35,308 nucleotides of DNA from positions 1-35,308 of the forward strand of contig NZ_MLFN01000048.1 in assembly GCF_002095315.1 (NCBI RefSeq). Reading direction: 5' to 3'. How positions within the stretch are numbered: position 1 is the stretch's first letter; each line of letters begins with the position of its first letter. This document shows, piece after piece, positions 28,411 through 35,308 of the stretch. Made by a program: the position numbers and the translations under genes. This DNA comes from Pantoea conspicua. GTDB taxonomy: Bacteria; Pseudomonadota; Gammaproteobacteria; Enterobacterales; Enterobacteriaceae. The notes beneath the pieces are model-generated. The model worked only from the letters and a program-made list of their open reading frames with translations. It searched no databases and was not told the origin of the DNA.

Positions 28411-28788
28411 TCAGCCCAGCAGCGTGACCAGCGCGAAACCGGCAAACGCCATCAGCAGTGAGCCAGTCACATGCACCAGCGCGCTGGCCATCGCCCAGAG
28501 ATACTTACCTGATTGTAGCAACCCCATCAATTCCGCCGTAAACGAGGAGAAGGTGGTCAGCCCGCCGCACAACCCGGTGACAACCAGCAGTTTCCACGCC
28601 GGGTCAATTTCCGGATGACGGACGAACCACGCCATCGCCGCACCAATGATCAGCCCGCCGATCAGATTAACCAGCAGCGTACCGGGCGGCAGATTGGGAA
28701 ATAAAGCATTGAAACGCACCGCGAATAACCACCGCAGCACACAGCCAGCAGAGCCGCCAATCATGACGGCGAACAACGGTTTCAACAT
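28411..28788 (-). CDS. crcB: Fluoride ion channel CrcB (Fluc)
   Basis: The 125-aa membrane protein has four hydrophobic helices and the Fluc family hallmarks. These are GGSAGCVLRW at residues 11-20, GTLLVNLIGG around 36-45, and TGLCGGLTTFSSF around 71-83, whose phenylalanines line the fluoride path. It works as an antiparallel dimer that lets F- leave the cell. A fluoride riboswitch and promoter lie just upstream, giving the function independent support. The protein is complete and of usual size. Confidence 0.96.
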   Translation of the reverse strand: MLKPLFAVMIGGSAGCVLRWLFAVRFNALFPNLPPGTLLVNLIGGLIIGAAMAWFVRHPEIDPAWKLLVVTGLCGGLTTFSSFTAELMGLLQSGKYLWAMASALVHVTGSLLMAFAGFALVTLLG

Positions 28789-28846
28789 GTCTTGCTCCTG
28801 ATTGCAGATGTCACGCCGGGCTGAGGGAGGAGGCAGAGATAAACCG

Positions 28847-28893
28847 CGCCTGACACCTCAGCTCCCGCGAAAGGATAAACAGAGTGTCAGGCG
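28847..28893 (-). terminator. Expression-platform stem of the fluoride riboswitch
   Basis: Two perfect 10-base arms (28884-28893 and 28847-28856) pair around a 27-base loop that itself may fold. The 5' arm reuses the 3' end of the aptamer, so ligand-bound RNA should block this stem. CGGTTTATCTC follows, a poor U-tract, so off-control may be terminator-like or may act on translation. Confidence 0.6.
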
Positions 28894-28951
28894 TCATCAG
28901 CCGGGGTTAAGCCCGCCGGCGGTTGGGAAAGGTGGCACGCCATCACCTTGA
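28888..28951 (-). ncRNA. Fluoride riboswitch (crcB motif)
   Basis: On the minus strand, GGTGATGGCGTGCCACC, then AACCGCC, then GGCTGATGACGCCTG match the conserved parts of the crcB-motif aptamer in order and spacing. It sits about 100 bases before crcB. The last aptamer bases can instead pair downstream (CGCCTGACAC at 28884-28893 with GTGTCAGGCG at 28847-28856, a perfect 10-bp stem). That is the expected switch between two folds. The T-run after this stem is weak (GGTTTATCT). Confidence 0.92.
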
Positions 28952-28958
28952 GCGAAGG

Positions 28959-28987
28959 ATAATACGATGTGGCTATCCGGCTGGCAA
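28959..28987 (-). promoter_or_regulatory. Promoter of the riboswitch-crcB transcript
   Basis: TTGCCA (28982-28987) and TATTAT (28959-28964) are separated by exactly 17 bases on the minus strand. The predicted start is a few bases before the aptamer, as expected. Confidence 0.75.
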
Positions 28988-29082
28988 CTGAGCGGACACC
29001 TCACCCGCTGGTGCTGAAAACCTTGACGTCGGCGCGGCGGTCAGGGTAATGCTGAGGGTTGAGGCAGTCACCCGGAGAGGCT

Positions 29083-30003
29083 ATGCGTACCCTGATTATT
29101 GATACTGACATTGGCGTTGACGATGCGTTTGCGCTGGCCTACGCGGCGCGCACCCAGCATCTGCTGGGCATCACCACCGTGTTCGGTAACGTCGCGGTGG
29201 GCCAGGCGGTGAAAAATGCCCGGCTGTTCTGCGAGAAAATGGCGATCGAGGCGGAAGTGTATCGCGGCTGTTCCCGCCCGCTGGCGCAGCGTCCGAGTGC
29301 GCCCGCCACGCTGCACGGCGAAGATGGACTGGGCGATGCGTTTGACAACCCGTTCAGCGACGCGGCACCGGGTGCGGTGCAGTTCATTATCGACAGCGTG
29401 CGTGCCCATCCGCAGCAGATTACCCTGGTGGCGATTGGCCCGCTGACCAACATTGCCAGCGCGATTAATCAGGCACCGGAGATCATTCCGCTGGTTAAGG
29501 AGCTGGTGATCATGGGTGGCGCATTCGGTACCGGCGGCCATAGCGGCAACGTGACGCCGTTCAGCGAATTTAACATCTGGAAAGACCCGCACGCCGCCGA
29601 TCAGGTACTGACGTCGGCGCTGAAGGTGGTGGTGATACCGCTGGATGTCACCCATCAGGTGCTAATCACCGGCGATGAGGTTGAGCGACTGAATCAGCCG
29701 GTACTGAGCGCTATCTGCCGTCCCTATCTCGCTTACAGCCTGGCGAAAGAGGGTTTTAACGGCATGGCGTTGCACGACACGCTGGCGCTCGCCTGGCTTA
29801 GCCTGCCCGATGCCTTCACCTTAACGGAAAGCCCGCTGCGGGTGATCACCGAGGGCATTGCCTGCGGCCAGACGGTGCGCAAACTCAGCGCGCTGGCCTC
29901 GCGTCACAACCCGTTCGAGGGCCTGCCGACTCAACGCGTTGCGCTGGCGGTGGATGCTGACGCGGTGCGGTCACACTTCTTTCAGGCCCTGACCGCACCT
30001 TAA
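29083..30003 (+). CDS. Nucleoside hydrolase (inosine-uridine preferring family)
   Basis: The 306-aa protein is a calcium-dependent nucleoside N-ribohydrolase. The Ca2+ motif DTDIGVDDA is at residues 7-15. VAIGPLTNIA, IMGGAF and NVTPFSEFNIWKDPHAA follow, with the catalytic HD in MALHDTLA near residue 236. It splits ribonucleosides into base and ribose; the preferred base is not visible. GGAGAGG precedes the ATG at 29083. An earlier in-frame TTG at 29059 is less likely. It converges on lgoD with a gap of six bases. Rih-type genes usually sit with permeases, but none is beside it. Confidence 0.9.
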   Translation: MRTLIIDTDIGVDDAFALAYAARTQHLLGITTVFGNVAVGQAVKNARLFCEKMAIEAEVYRGCSRPLAQRPSAPATLHGEDGLGDAFDNPFSDAAPGAVQFIIDSVRAHPQQITLVAIGPLTNIASAINQAPEIIPLVKELVIMGGAFGTGGHSGNVTPFSEFNIWKDPHAADQVLTSALKVVVIPLDVTHQVLITGDEVERLNQPVLSAICRPYLAYSLAKEGFNGMALHDTLALAWLSLPDAFTLTESPLRVITEGIACGQTVRKLSALASRHNPFEGLPTQRVALAVDADAVRSHFFQALTAP

Positions 30004-30009
30004 GTGACC

Positions 30010-31038
30010 TCAGCGATCGAAATGAATCACGCCTTTGATCAGCTCGCGGTTGTTGATCACCTGCGGCTCGAACGTTTCGGCCAGGGTTGAAAAGTCGAGG
30101 TGATGATTCAGCATCATCTCAGCGCGCAGTGCGCCGCTGGCCATCAGCGATACCACCCGATCAAAATCTTCCCGGGTGGCGTTGCGGCTGCCCATCAGAG
30201 TGGTCTCTTTTTTATGGAACTCGCTGTCCGGGATCACCAGATCCCCTTTGTGCAGCCCGACATAGACGATGGTGCCGCCGTGGCGCATCAGATTTACCGC
30301 ATTGTTCATCGCCGCCGGGCTGCCGGTGGCGTCGATCACTTTGAGCGCCAGACGCCCGCCAAACTGCTCGCGTAGCGCAGTGTAAAAGTCCTCTTCCGCC
30401 GGATTCAGCGCCGCCAGGCCAAGCTGATCCGCGACGTGCTGACGACGGAAGGCGCTGGTATCGGCGACCACCACCTCAGCGCCACTGGCGGCGGCAATCG
30501 CCGCCACGCCCAGCCCGATCGGACCCGCGCCGACCACTAATACCTGCTCACCGGCCACGATCGCCGCACGTCTTACCGCATGAGCGCTGATGGCAAAGGG
30601 TTCAATCAGCGCGGCCGCTTCCGGTGCCACCTGATTGACCGCCAGCAGCGTGCTGACCGGCACGCTCAGGTAGTCGCAGAAACCGCCATCCTGATGCACA
30701 CCAATCACCGAGATCTGCTCGCAGCAGTTGGTCTTGCCGCCCTGACAGGCATCGCAGCGCAGGCAGGAGATATAAGGCATCAGCGCCACCCGCTGGCCCG
30801 GTTCGAAGCCGCTGGCACCGCTGCCCAGCGCCACCACTTCGGCACAGATTTCATGACCCAGCACCCGCGGATAGCTGAAGAACGGCTGATTCCCGGACCA
30901 GGCGTGAATATCGGTGCCGCAGATACCGGCAGTGAGAATTTTAATCAGGGCTTCACCGACGGCGGGCGTCGGTTGCTCGCGCGTGGCCCATACCATCTTG
31001 CGTGGCTCGGCGATGACCAGTGTTTTCATTGTTGTCAT
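30010..31038 (-). CDS. lgoD: L-galactonate 5-dehydrogenase (zinc alcohol dehydrogenase family)
   Basis: The 342-aa medium-chain dehydrogenase closely matches E. coli LgoD (YjjN), which oxidises L-galactonate to D-tagaturonate with NAD+. The catalytic zinc ligands are Cys40 (GICGTD) and His62-Glu63 (GHE). The structural zinc cysteines are at 92, 95, 98 and 106, and the cofactor motif is GAGPIGLG. The segment FSYPRVLGHEIC and the ending VINNRELIKGVI are LgoD-like. GGAG lies eight bases before the ATG. It is transcribed divergently from lgoR, whose operator lies between them. The identity is from remembered similarity, with strong context support from lgoR and lgoT. Confidence 0.9.
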   Translation of the reverse strand: MTTMKTLVIAEPRKMVWATREQPTPAVGEALIKILTAGICGTDIHAWSGNQPFFSYPRVLGHEICAEVVALGSGASGFEPGQRVALMPYISCLRCDACQGGKTNCCEQISVIGVHQDGGFCDYLSVPVSTLLAVNQVAPEAAALIEPFAISAHAVRRAAIVAGEQVLVVGAGPIGLGVAAIAAASGAEVVVADTSAFRRQHVADQLGLAALNPAEEDFYTALREQFGGRLALKVIDATGSPAAMNNAVNLMRHGGTIVYVGLHKGDLVIPDSEFHKKETTLMGSRNATREDFDRVVSLMASGALRAEMMLNHHLDFSTLAETFEPQVINNRELIKGVIHFDR

Positions 31039-31144
31039 GGTGATTCTCCGGTTTGTCCTGCACGCATTTATCGCGAATCCTGACCGCCGCGCGGCGTTGG
31101 CTTGCGGGAACTGTGAAGCACGACGATTTTTTTGGGCTTTGAAT

Positions 31145-31166
31145 GGTTTTTAATGCATTAAAAACC
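31145..31166. promoter_or_regulatory. Perfect 22-bp palindrome, candidate LgoR operator
   Basis: GGTTTTTAATG and its exact reverse complement CATTAAAAACC abut with no spacer. The right edge touches the GGAGGG ribosome site of lgoR. It lies between divergent lgoD and lgoR, a typical place for a GntR/FadR-type operator. Confidence 0.75.
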
Positions 31167-31176
31167 GGAGGGCGAC

Positions 31177-32079
31177 ATGAGCCGCAGCCAGAATTTACGT
31201 CATAACGTGATCAATCAGATGCTGGAAAGCATCGCCCAGCACCATATTCTTTCGCCGTTACCTCCCCAGGCGGCGCTGGCCGAGATGTTCAATATCAGCC
31301 GCACCACAGTGCGTCATACCCTGCACTATCTGCATCAGCGTGGCGTACTGGATAAAGTGGATCAGACTTACGTGATCGTGCGCGATCCGCAGGAAGAAGA
31401 TGGGTTCAGCGCCTTAACACCGCCCATTGAGCAGCAGGCCAGCCACTTCGAGCAGGTCTTTTTTAATATGATTAATCAGCGCCAGCTGGTGCCGGGCGAT
31501 ACCTTCAGCGAGCTGCAACTGGCCCAGCAGGTCAGGGTCAGCCCGGTGGTGGTGCGGGAATTTCTGCTGCGCTTTATGCGGTACGATCTGCTGGAGCCGG
31601 TCAAACGGGGGCAGTGGCGGATGAAAAAATTCACCCAGGATTACGCCGAAAAGCTGTTTGAACTGCGGGAGATGCTGGAAACCCACGCGCTGAGCCGCTT
31701 TCTGAACCTGCCTGCCAGCGATGAGCGCTGGATGCAGGCCAGGGATCTGCTGGATCGCCACCGATCGATGCGCGATACCATTGCCAGCAATTACCGCCAT
31801 TTTGCCGCGCTGGATCGGCAGATGCATTCGCTGATTTTATCGGCCGCCAACAATCCCTTTTTTAATCAGTCGCTGGAGATCATCTCCGTGATATTTCATT
31901 CGCATTATCAGTGGGATGAGAGCGATCTGAAACAGCGAAATATTGTGGCGCTGGAGGAGCATATGGCGATTCTGACCGCGCTAATCAGCCGTCAGGATAT
32001 CGACGCTCTCTGTGCATTACATAACCATCTGGCCACAGCCAAAACCTCAATGGAGCGCTCGATCGGCCAGTACAATTAA
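31177..32079 (+). CDS. lgoR: GntR-family regulator LgoR
   Basis: The 300-aa protein matches E. coli LgoR (YjjM), the regulator of the L-galactonate genes. The start MSRSQNLRHNVINQ is LgoR-like and the winged helix-turn-helix holds LAEMFNISRTTVRHTLHYLHQRGVL (residues 29 to 53). A second N-terminal-like segment (FSELQLAQQVRVSPVVVREFLL) and an FCD-type all-alpha effector domain follow, with FELREMLETHALSRFL and histidines in FHSHYQWDESD. GGAGGG lies just before the ATG. It is divergent from lgoD and upstream of lgoT, so it probably represses or activates both in response to a sugar acid. Confidence 0.9.
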   Translation: MSRSQNLRHNVINQMLESIAQHHILSPLPPQAALAEMFNISRTTVRHTLHYLHQRGVLDKVDQTYVIVRDPQEEDGFSALTPPIEQQASHFEQVFFNMINQRQLVPGDTFSELQLAQQVRVSPVVVREFLLRFMRYDLLEPVKRGQWRMKKFTQDYAEKLFELREMLETHALSRFLNLPASDERWMQARDLLDRHRSMRDTIASNYRHFAALDRQMHSLILSAANNPFFNQSLEIISVIFHSHYQWDESDLKQRNIVALEEHMAILTALISRQDIDALCALHNHLATAKTSMERSIGQYN

Positions 32080-32095
32080 AAACCGATTAAAAACC
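32075..32095 (+). promoter_or_regulatory. Tandem half-sites, candidate LgoR operator before lgoT
   Basis: Two copies of ATTAAAAACC start 11 bases apart (32075 and 32086), one helical turn. Each equals the half-site of the lgoD-lgoR palindrome. They overlap the lgoR stop codon and lie about 155 bases before lgoT. Confidence 0.65.
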
Positions 32096-32248
32096 ACAAA
32101 GCATTAGCTCCCGCACGATTCAGAAACATCTTTGCAACATCCCTCTCCCTTTGCTCTTAGTCTCGACAGCAACGTCATGGCGGCCATTTGCCGCCGCGCG
32201 ACCCCCCTCTTCACCATAACGATAAGTACCCAGCTTCGGGAGTATGCA

Positions 32249-33601
32249 ATGGAAAAGACATCTGTGACTGGCCACGACAACGTGTCCGGCGGTGCGGCGC
32301 CAGGCCAGGATTACGTTCCGATGCGCGGCGATATCGTTCGCTCACCGCGCATCCGCAAAATTCAGGTAACAGCGATGCTGTTGCTGCTGTTCGCCGCCAT
32401 TATTAACTACCTTGACCGCAGCTCGCTGTCGGTCGCCAACATGACGATCCGTGAGGAAATGGGGCTGAGCGCTACCGAAATCGGCTTCCTGCTCTCGGCC
32501 TTCTCGCTGGCCTATGGCCTGGCGCAGCTGCCGTGCGGCGCGCTGCTGGATCGTAAAGGGCCGCGTATTATGCTCGGCATCGGCATGTTTATCTGGTCGC
32601 TGTTTCAGGCGGCGTCCGGGTTAGTGCATAACTTTACCCAGTTCATCCTGGTCCGTATCGGCCTCGGCATTGGTGAAGCGCCGATGAACCCGTGCGGCGT
32701 TAAAGTGATTAATGACTGGTTCAATATCAAAGATCGCGGTATGCCGATGGGGATGTTTAATGCCGCCTCGATGATTGGCCTGTCGGTGGCACCGCCGATT
32801 CTGGCTGCGATGATGCTGGTAATGGGCTGGCGCGGCATGTTTGTCACCATCGGTATTCTCGGGATGTTCCTCGCTATCGGCTGGTACATGGTTTACCGCG
32901 ATCGCGATAACAATACCCTGAGCGCAGAAGAGATCCACTATCTGCAGGCGGGCAGCGTGGCGTCACGTAAAGAGCCGATCAGCTTCAAAGAGTGGCGCGG
33001 CCTGTTTAAGCAGCGCACCATGTGGGGCATGATGATTGGCTTCAGCGGCATTAACTACACCGCGTGGCTCTATATCGCCTGGCTGCCGGGTTATCTGCAG
33101 TCGACCTATCATCTGGATCTGAAAAGCACCGGCCTGCTGGCGGCGATTCCGTTCCTGTTTGGTGCCGCGGGGATGTTACTGAATGGCTATGTGGTCGATT
33201 CGCTGGTACGCCGGGGCTTTAATGCGGTGAAAACCCGCAAGGTCTGCATCGTCAGCGGAATGCTGCTCTCTGCCGGCTTTACCGCCGTGGTGACCCGCGC
33301 CACCGATACCACCAGTGCCGTGACCCTGATTGGCATGGCGCTGTTCTGCATTCACTTTGCCGGGACCTCATGCTGGGGCCTGATTCACGCCAATGTGACG
33401 GCCCGCATGACCGCGTCGGTCGGCAGTATCCAGAACTTCGCCAGCTTTATCTTCGCCTCCTTCGCTCCGGTCATCACCGGCTGGGTGCTCGACACCACCA
33501 AATCGTTCAGCATGGCGCTGATGATTTGTGCCTGCGTGACGCTGGTTGGCGCACTGGCTTACCTGCTGCTGGTGCGCAAACCGATCACCGACGGCGAGTA
33601 A
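32249..33601 (+). CDS. lgoT: L-galactonate transporter LgoT (MFS, ACS family)
   Basis: The 450-aa protein matches E. coli LgoT (YjjL), the L-galactonate/H+ symporter. Highly similar stretches include INYLDRSSLSVANMTIREEM, LAYGLAQLPCGALLDRKGPR, GIGEAPMNPCGVKVINDWFN and GFSGINYTAWLYIAWLPGYL. FCIHFAGTSCWGLIH and MTASVGSIQNFASF follow. Twelve membrane segments are expected. I start at the ATG at 32249, which has GGGAG six to seven bases upstream and gives the family's usual length; the longer frame to 32132 reads unlike it. It lies 169 bases after lgoR, with candidate operators between them. Confidence 0.92.
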   Translation: MEKTSVTGHDNVSGGAAPGQDYVPMRGDIVRSPRIRKIQVTAMLLLLFAAIINYLDRSSLSVANMTIREEMGLSATEIGFLLSAFSLAYGLAQLPCGALLDRKGPRIMLGIGMFIWSLFQAASGLVHNFTQFILVRIGLGIGEAPMNPCGVKVINDWFNIKDRGMPMGMFNAASMIGLSVAPPILAAMMLVMGWRGMFVTIGILGMFLAIGWYMVYRDRDNNTLSAEEIHYLQAGSVASRKEPISFKEWRGLFKQRTMWGMMIGFSGINYTAWLYIAWLPGYLQSTYHLDLKSTGLLAAIPFLFGAAGMLLNGYVVDSLVRRGFNAVKTRKVCIVSGMLLSAGFTAVVTRATDTTSAVTLIGMALFCIHFAGTSCWGLIHANVTARMTASVGSIQNFASFIFASFAPVITGWVLDTTKSFSMALMICACVTLVGALAYLLLVRKPITDGE

Positions 33602-33606
33602 CCCCG

Positions 33607-33641
33607 CCTGACGGCGCAGGCATCAGGTCAGCGCCGTCAGG
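33607..33641. terminator. Hairpin at the convergent end of lgoT
   Basis: CCTGACGGCGC and GCGCCGTCAGG are perfect 11-bp arms around a 13-base loop. The left arm begins six bases past the lgoT stop; the right arm overlaps the end of the convergent gene. It has no T-run on either strand. Confidence 0.55.
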
Positions 33642-35014
33642 GTCACCCCATGTTTCGCGCCATAACGCTGGATGCCGGAAATCACCTTCTCCACGCTCAG
33701 CGGCGGTGGCGGCGGTAACAGCGGCGCCCGTTCCCGTAATGCCGAGTCAAAGCGGGCGAAAGTGGCGAAATCGCGCGGGAAGCGCTCCTCATCCACGCCA
33801 ATCAATGCTCCCTCCTCCCGGGCGTACGCCAGCAGCGACCGCCAGCGCGCAATCTCTGCCAGCCCGATGCTGTCGGTGCCGTGGGAAAACAGCATCATGT
33901 CGATGTTGCGAAACGGCGGCTGTTTTTCGAGGAAACGCTGCAGCGCCGCGGCGGAAGGCTCAGTGCAGAACACCAGCCAGAACGGAATGGCGTGCTGCTG
34001 TATAGTGCACCAGGGGTCCATTAGCAGGAAGCTGTCCACCGTCAGCCGGGTCGGCAGAATGCCGGCGGCCAGATACCAGTCGCGATAGATCTCCGCCACC
34101 ACATAGCTCATCGCCTCCGGATCGTCATAGCGAATCTCCATCAGCTTCAGGCCCTGGGCCTCCGCCAGTTTTTTCAGCGGCGAGATCAGATAACCATCTA
34201 ATCCCCATTCCGCTTCCGGCACGTGGTCAGTGATGGCGGGCGGCGTCCAGCGCTCGCGATCGATGCCGTAGCGTGCCAGATATTCCGCCACCCGCGGGCC
34301 ACCCTGTAAGTACTCTTTTTCGGTCGCGCCACCGAGCGCGCCAAACTGAAAGAACGAGCGATCGCTGGTGCGCGTAACCTGCCACTGTCGGGTGCAGTGA
34401 TTGATAAACAGCGTTGACCCGGCGGGCAGGCTCCCCATCAGAAATTCGTTAAACGCCAGCGGCAGCGCGCGCAGTTTCAGCCGGAAGTAGCGCATCTGAT
34501 CGAGCATCAGTCGATCCTGATTCGGGTCCTGCATGTGATGCACCGCCAGTCGCGGCCAGGCGGCCAGCAGCGCGGCCGCAATCGCCTTGCCCTGCTCAAA
34601 GCTGGTCTGTGCATCATCGGGATCATTATTGGCGGCCCGCACCGGACAGAGGAATGTCTGGGGCAGCCACGGGGCACCCATTGCCGCCGCCAGGTGAATC
34701 AGCGCCCCGTTCGATGAACCGATAAAGGCCGCCGGATAGTCCTGCTGCGGGTATTCACTGACCATCCATTCGGCGATCCCTTCTACATCCAGCTCGCCGG
34801 CCTGGCGCAGCGTGATGCCTTCTGCCATGCCGCCCAGCGCATAGCCCCACTCGCGCAGCCCGGTCGGCAGCCGGTTAAGCGACGGCAGCAGGCGATCCAG
34901 TGTCGGTGACTGGCTGGGACTGGCGAAAGGTCGATCGTGTAGCGCGTTAGCCAGCGCCAGCAGCATCGCAGCGGACGAGTCGAAGCGGGCAATTCCTTTC
35001 GGTGGTTTACTCAT
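33623..35014 (-). CDS. Unrecognised 463-aa protein with a GSSNG nucleophile-elbow-like motif
   Basis: I do not recognise the family. The protein has no signal peptide or membrane segment. AAFIGSSNGALIHLAAAMG at residues 96-114 fits the GxSxG elbow of alpha/beta hydrolases, with Ser101 as possible nucleophile. The first 120 residues could therefore be a reduced hydrolase-like domain. Later parts hold INHCTRQWQVTRTSDR, EYLARYGI, DHVPEAEWGLDGYL, AEIYRDWYLAAGILPTRL and FWLVFCTEPS, none of which I can place. It ends with a run of prolines (LLPPPPPLS). The start at 35014 has AGGAGG ideally placed and overlaps the upstream hydrolase gene by eight bases, so the two are translated together and probably act together. 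Confidence 0.75.
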   Translation of the reverse strand: MSKPPKGIARFDSSAAMLLALANALHDRPFASPSQSPTLDRLLPSLNRLPTGLREWGYALGGMAEGITLRQAGELDVEGIAEWMVSEYPQQDYPAAFIGSSNGALIHLAAAMGAPWLPQTFLCPVRAANNDPDDAQTSFEQGKAIAAALLAAWPRLAVHHMQDPNQDRLMLDQMRYFRLKLRALPLAFNEFLMGSLPAGSTLFINHCTRQWQVTRTSDRSFFQFGALGGATEKEYLQGGPRVAEYLARYGIDRERWTPPAITDHVPEAEWGLDGYLISPLKKLAEAQGLKLMEIRYDDPEAMSYVVAEIYRDWYLAAGILPTRLTVDSFLLMDPWCTIQQHAIPFWLVFCTEPSAAALQRFLEKQPPFRNIDMMLFSHGTDSIGLAEIARWRSLLAYAREEGALIGVDEERFPRDFATFARFDSALRERAPLLPPPPPLSVEKVISGIQRYGAKHGVTLTALT

Positions 35015-35308
35015 GCTGATCCTCCTGCTGGATACGCGCCAGGAACGGGCGAATGGCGTGACAGAAACTCCACGGATAGACATAGTGCAGGGTGTGCGTG
35101 CCGTCACGCAGCGTGAGGGTTTCGCTGTGCGGCATCAGAGCGGCGAGCTCATCCAGCCAGCGCGCCGGACAGACCGGGTCGCGGGAGCCGCGCAGCAGCA
35201 GAGTCGGCGCAGTGATATAGGTCAGGCGATGCTCAATGCGATCGCGCATCATAGCGCGCACGGTGCCAAAGGCGCGCCGCAGACCCGCTTTGGCGTAATC
35301 GATGCGCG
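35007..35308 (-). CDS. Alpha/beta hydrolase, C-terminal part (cut by window edge)
   Basis: The frame is open to the end of the window, so the gene starts beyond base 35308. The visible 99 or so residues look like the end of an alpha/beta hydrolase. ITAPTLLLRGSRDPVCPARWLDEL holds the acid of the catalytic triad (GSRDP), and LRDGTHTLHYVYP holds the histidine (GTH). The nucleophile lies in the unseen part. It ends with TAA, overlapping the start of the 463-aa gene by eight bases. The substrate is unknown. Confidence 0.8.
   Translation of the reverse strand, partial: RIDYAKAGLRRAFGTVRAMMRDRIEHRLTYITAPTLLLRGSRDPVCPARWLDELAALMPHSETLTLRDGTHTLHYVYPWSFCHAIRPFLARIQQEDQHE

Noticed and set aside
33607..33641. 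REP/ERIC-type repeat at the lgoT end
   Set aside because: The inverted repeat is perfect, but I see no second copy in the window and no REP core sequence; it is best read as a simple terminator-like hairpin.

Overview
This is a chromosomal stretch of a gamma-proteobacterium in the order Enterobacterales. Several products read almost like their E. coli counterparts (RlmJ, glutathione reductase, YqhA, KdpFABCD, the LgoT/LgoR/LgoD set). The high GC content and gene order differ from E. coli and suggest Erwiniaceae (Pantoea/Erwinia-like); that placement is inference. I see no rRNA, tRNA, IS element, prophage or CRISPR array.

Layout. 1-0.9 kb: an orphan T6SS Hcp gene and a 340-bp intergenic region. 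0.9-5.1 kb: rlmJ, a CPBP membrane protease, a frameshifted RNase Z gene and gorA. 5.1-10.2 kb: a Tat-exported esterase, a small periplasmic protein paired with a CPA1 Na+/H+ antiporter, and an MFS exporter divergent from a LysR regulator. 10.2-19.2 kb: yqhA, the K+-uptake operon kdpFABCD (kdpA and kdpD frameshifted, kdpE missing) with a KdpE-box-like operator, and an HD-GYP phosphodiesterase whose Shine-Dalgarno lies in an inverted repeat. 19.3-23.0 kb: a hydroxyacid dehydrogenase/ACS-family transporter pair divergent from an orphan sugar-binding protein. 23.0-28.3 kb: a frameshifted GNAT gene, an ABC half-transporter, a FemAB/GNAT-like protein, a carboxylesterase and a TIM-barrel isomerase. 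28.4-29.0 kb: crcB with a fluoride riboswitch and promoter. 29.1-33.6 kb: a nucleoside hydrolase and the L-galactonate cluster lgoD-lgoR-lgoT with candidate LgoR operators. 33.6-35.3 kb: an unrecognised 463-aa protein translationally overlapping an alpha/beta hydrolase cut by the window edge.

Functional themes are ion homeostasis (Kdp, Na+/H+ antiporter, fluoride channel), transport and catabolism of sugar acids and nucleosides, and redox/RNA housekeeping. Four genes (rnz, kdpD, kdpA, a GNAT gene) each carry a single-base loss in or beside a short homopolymer. Restoring one base gives a normal-length protein every time. That shared signature looks more like uncorrected homopolymer sequencing error than four independent gene deaths. 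Nothing here is a clearly new system. The best candidates for new biology are the SD-embedding hairpin of the HD-GYP gene, the LgoR operator arrangement, the kdp operon without kdpE, and the unknown 463-aa protein.
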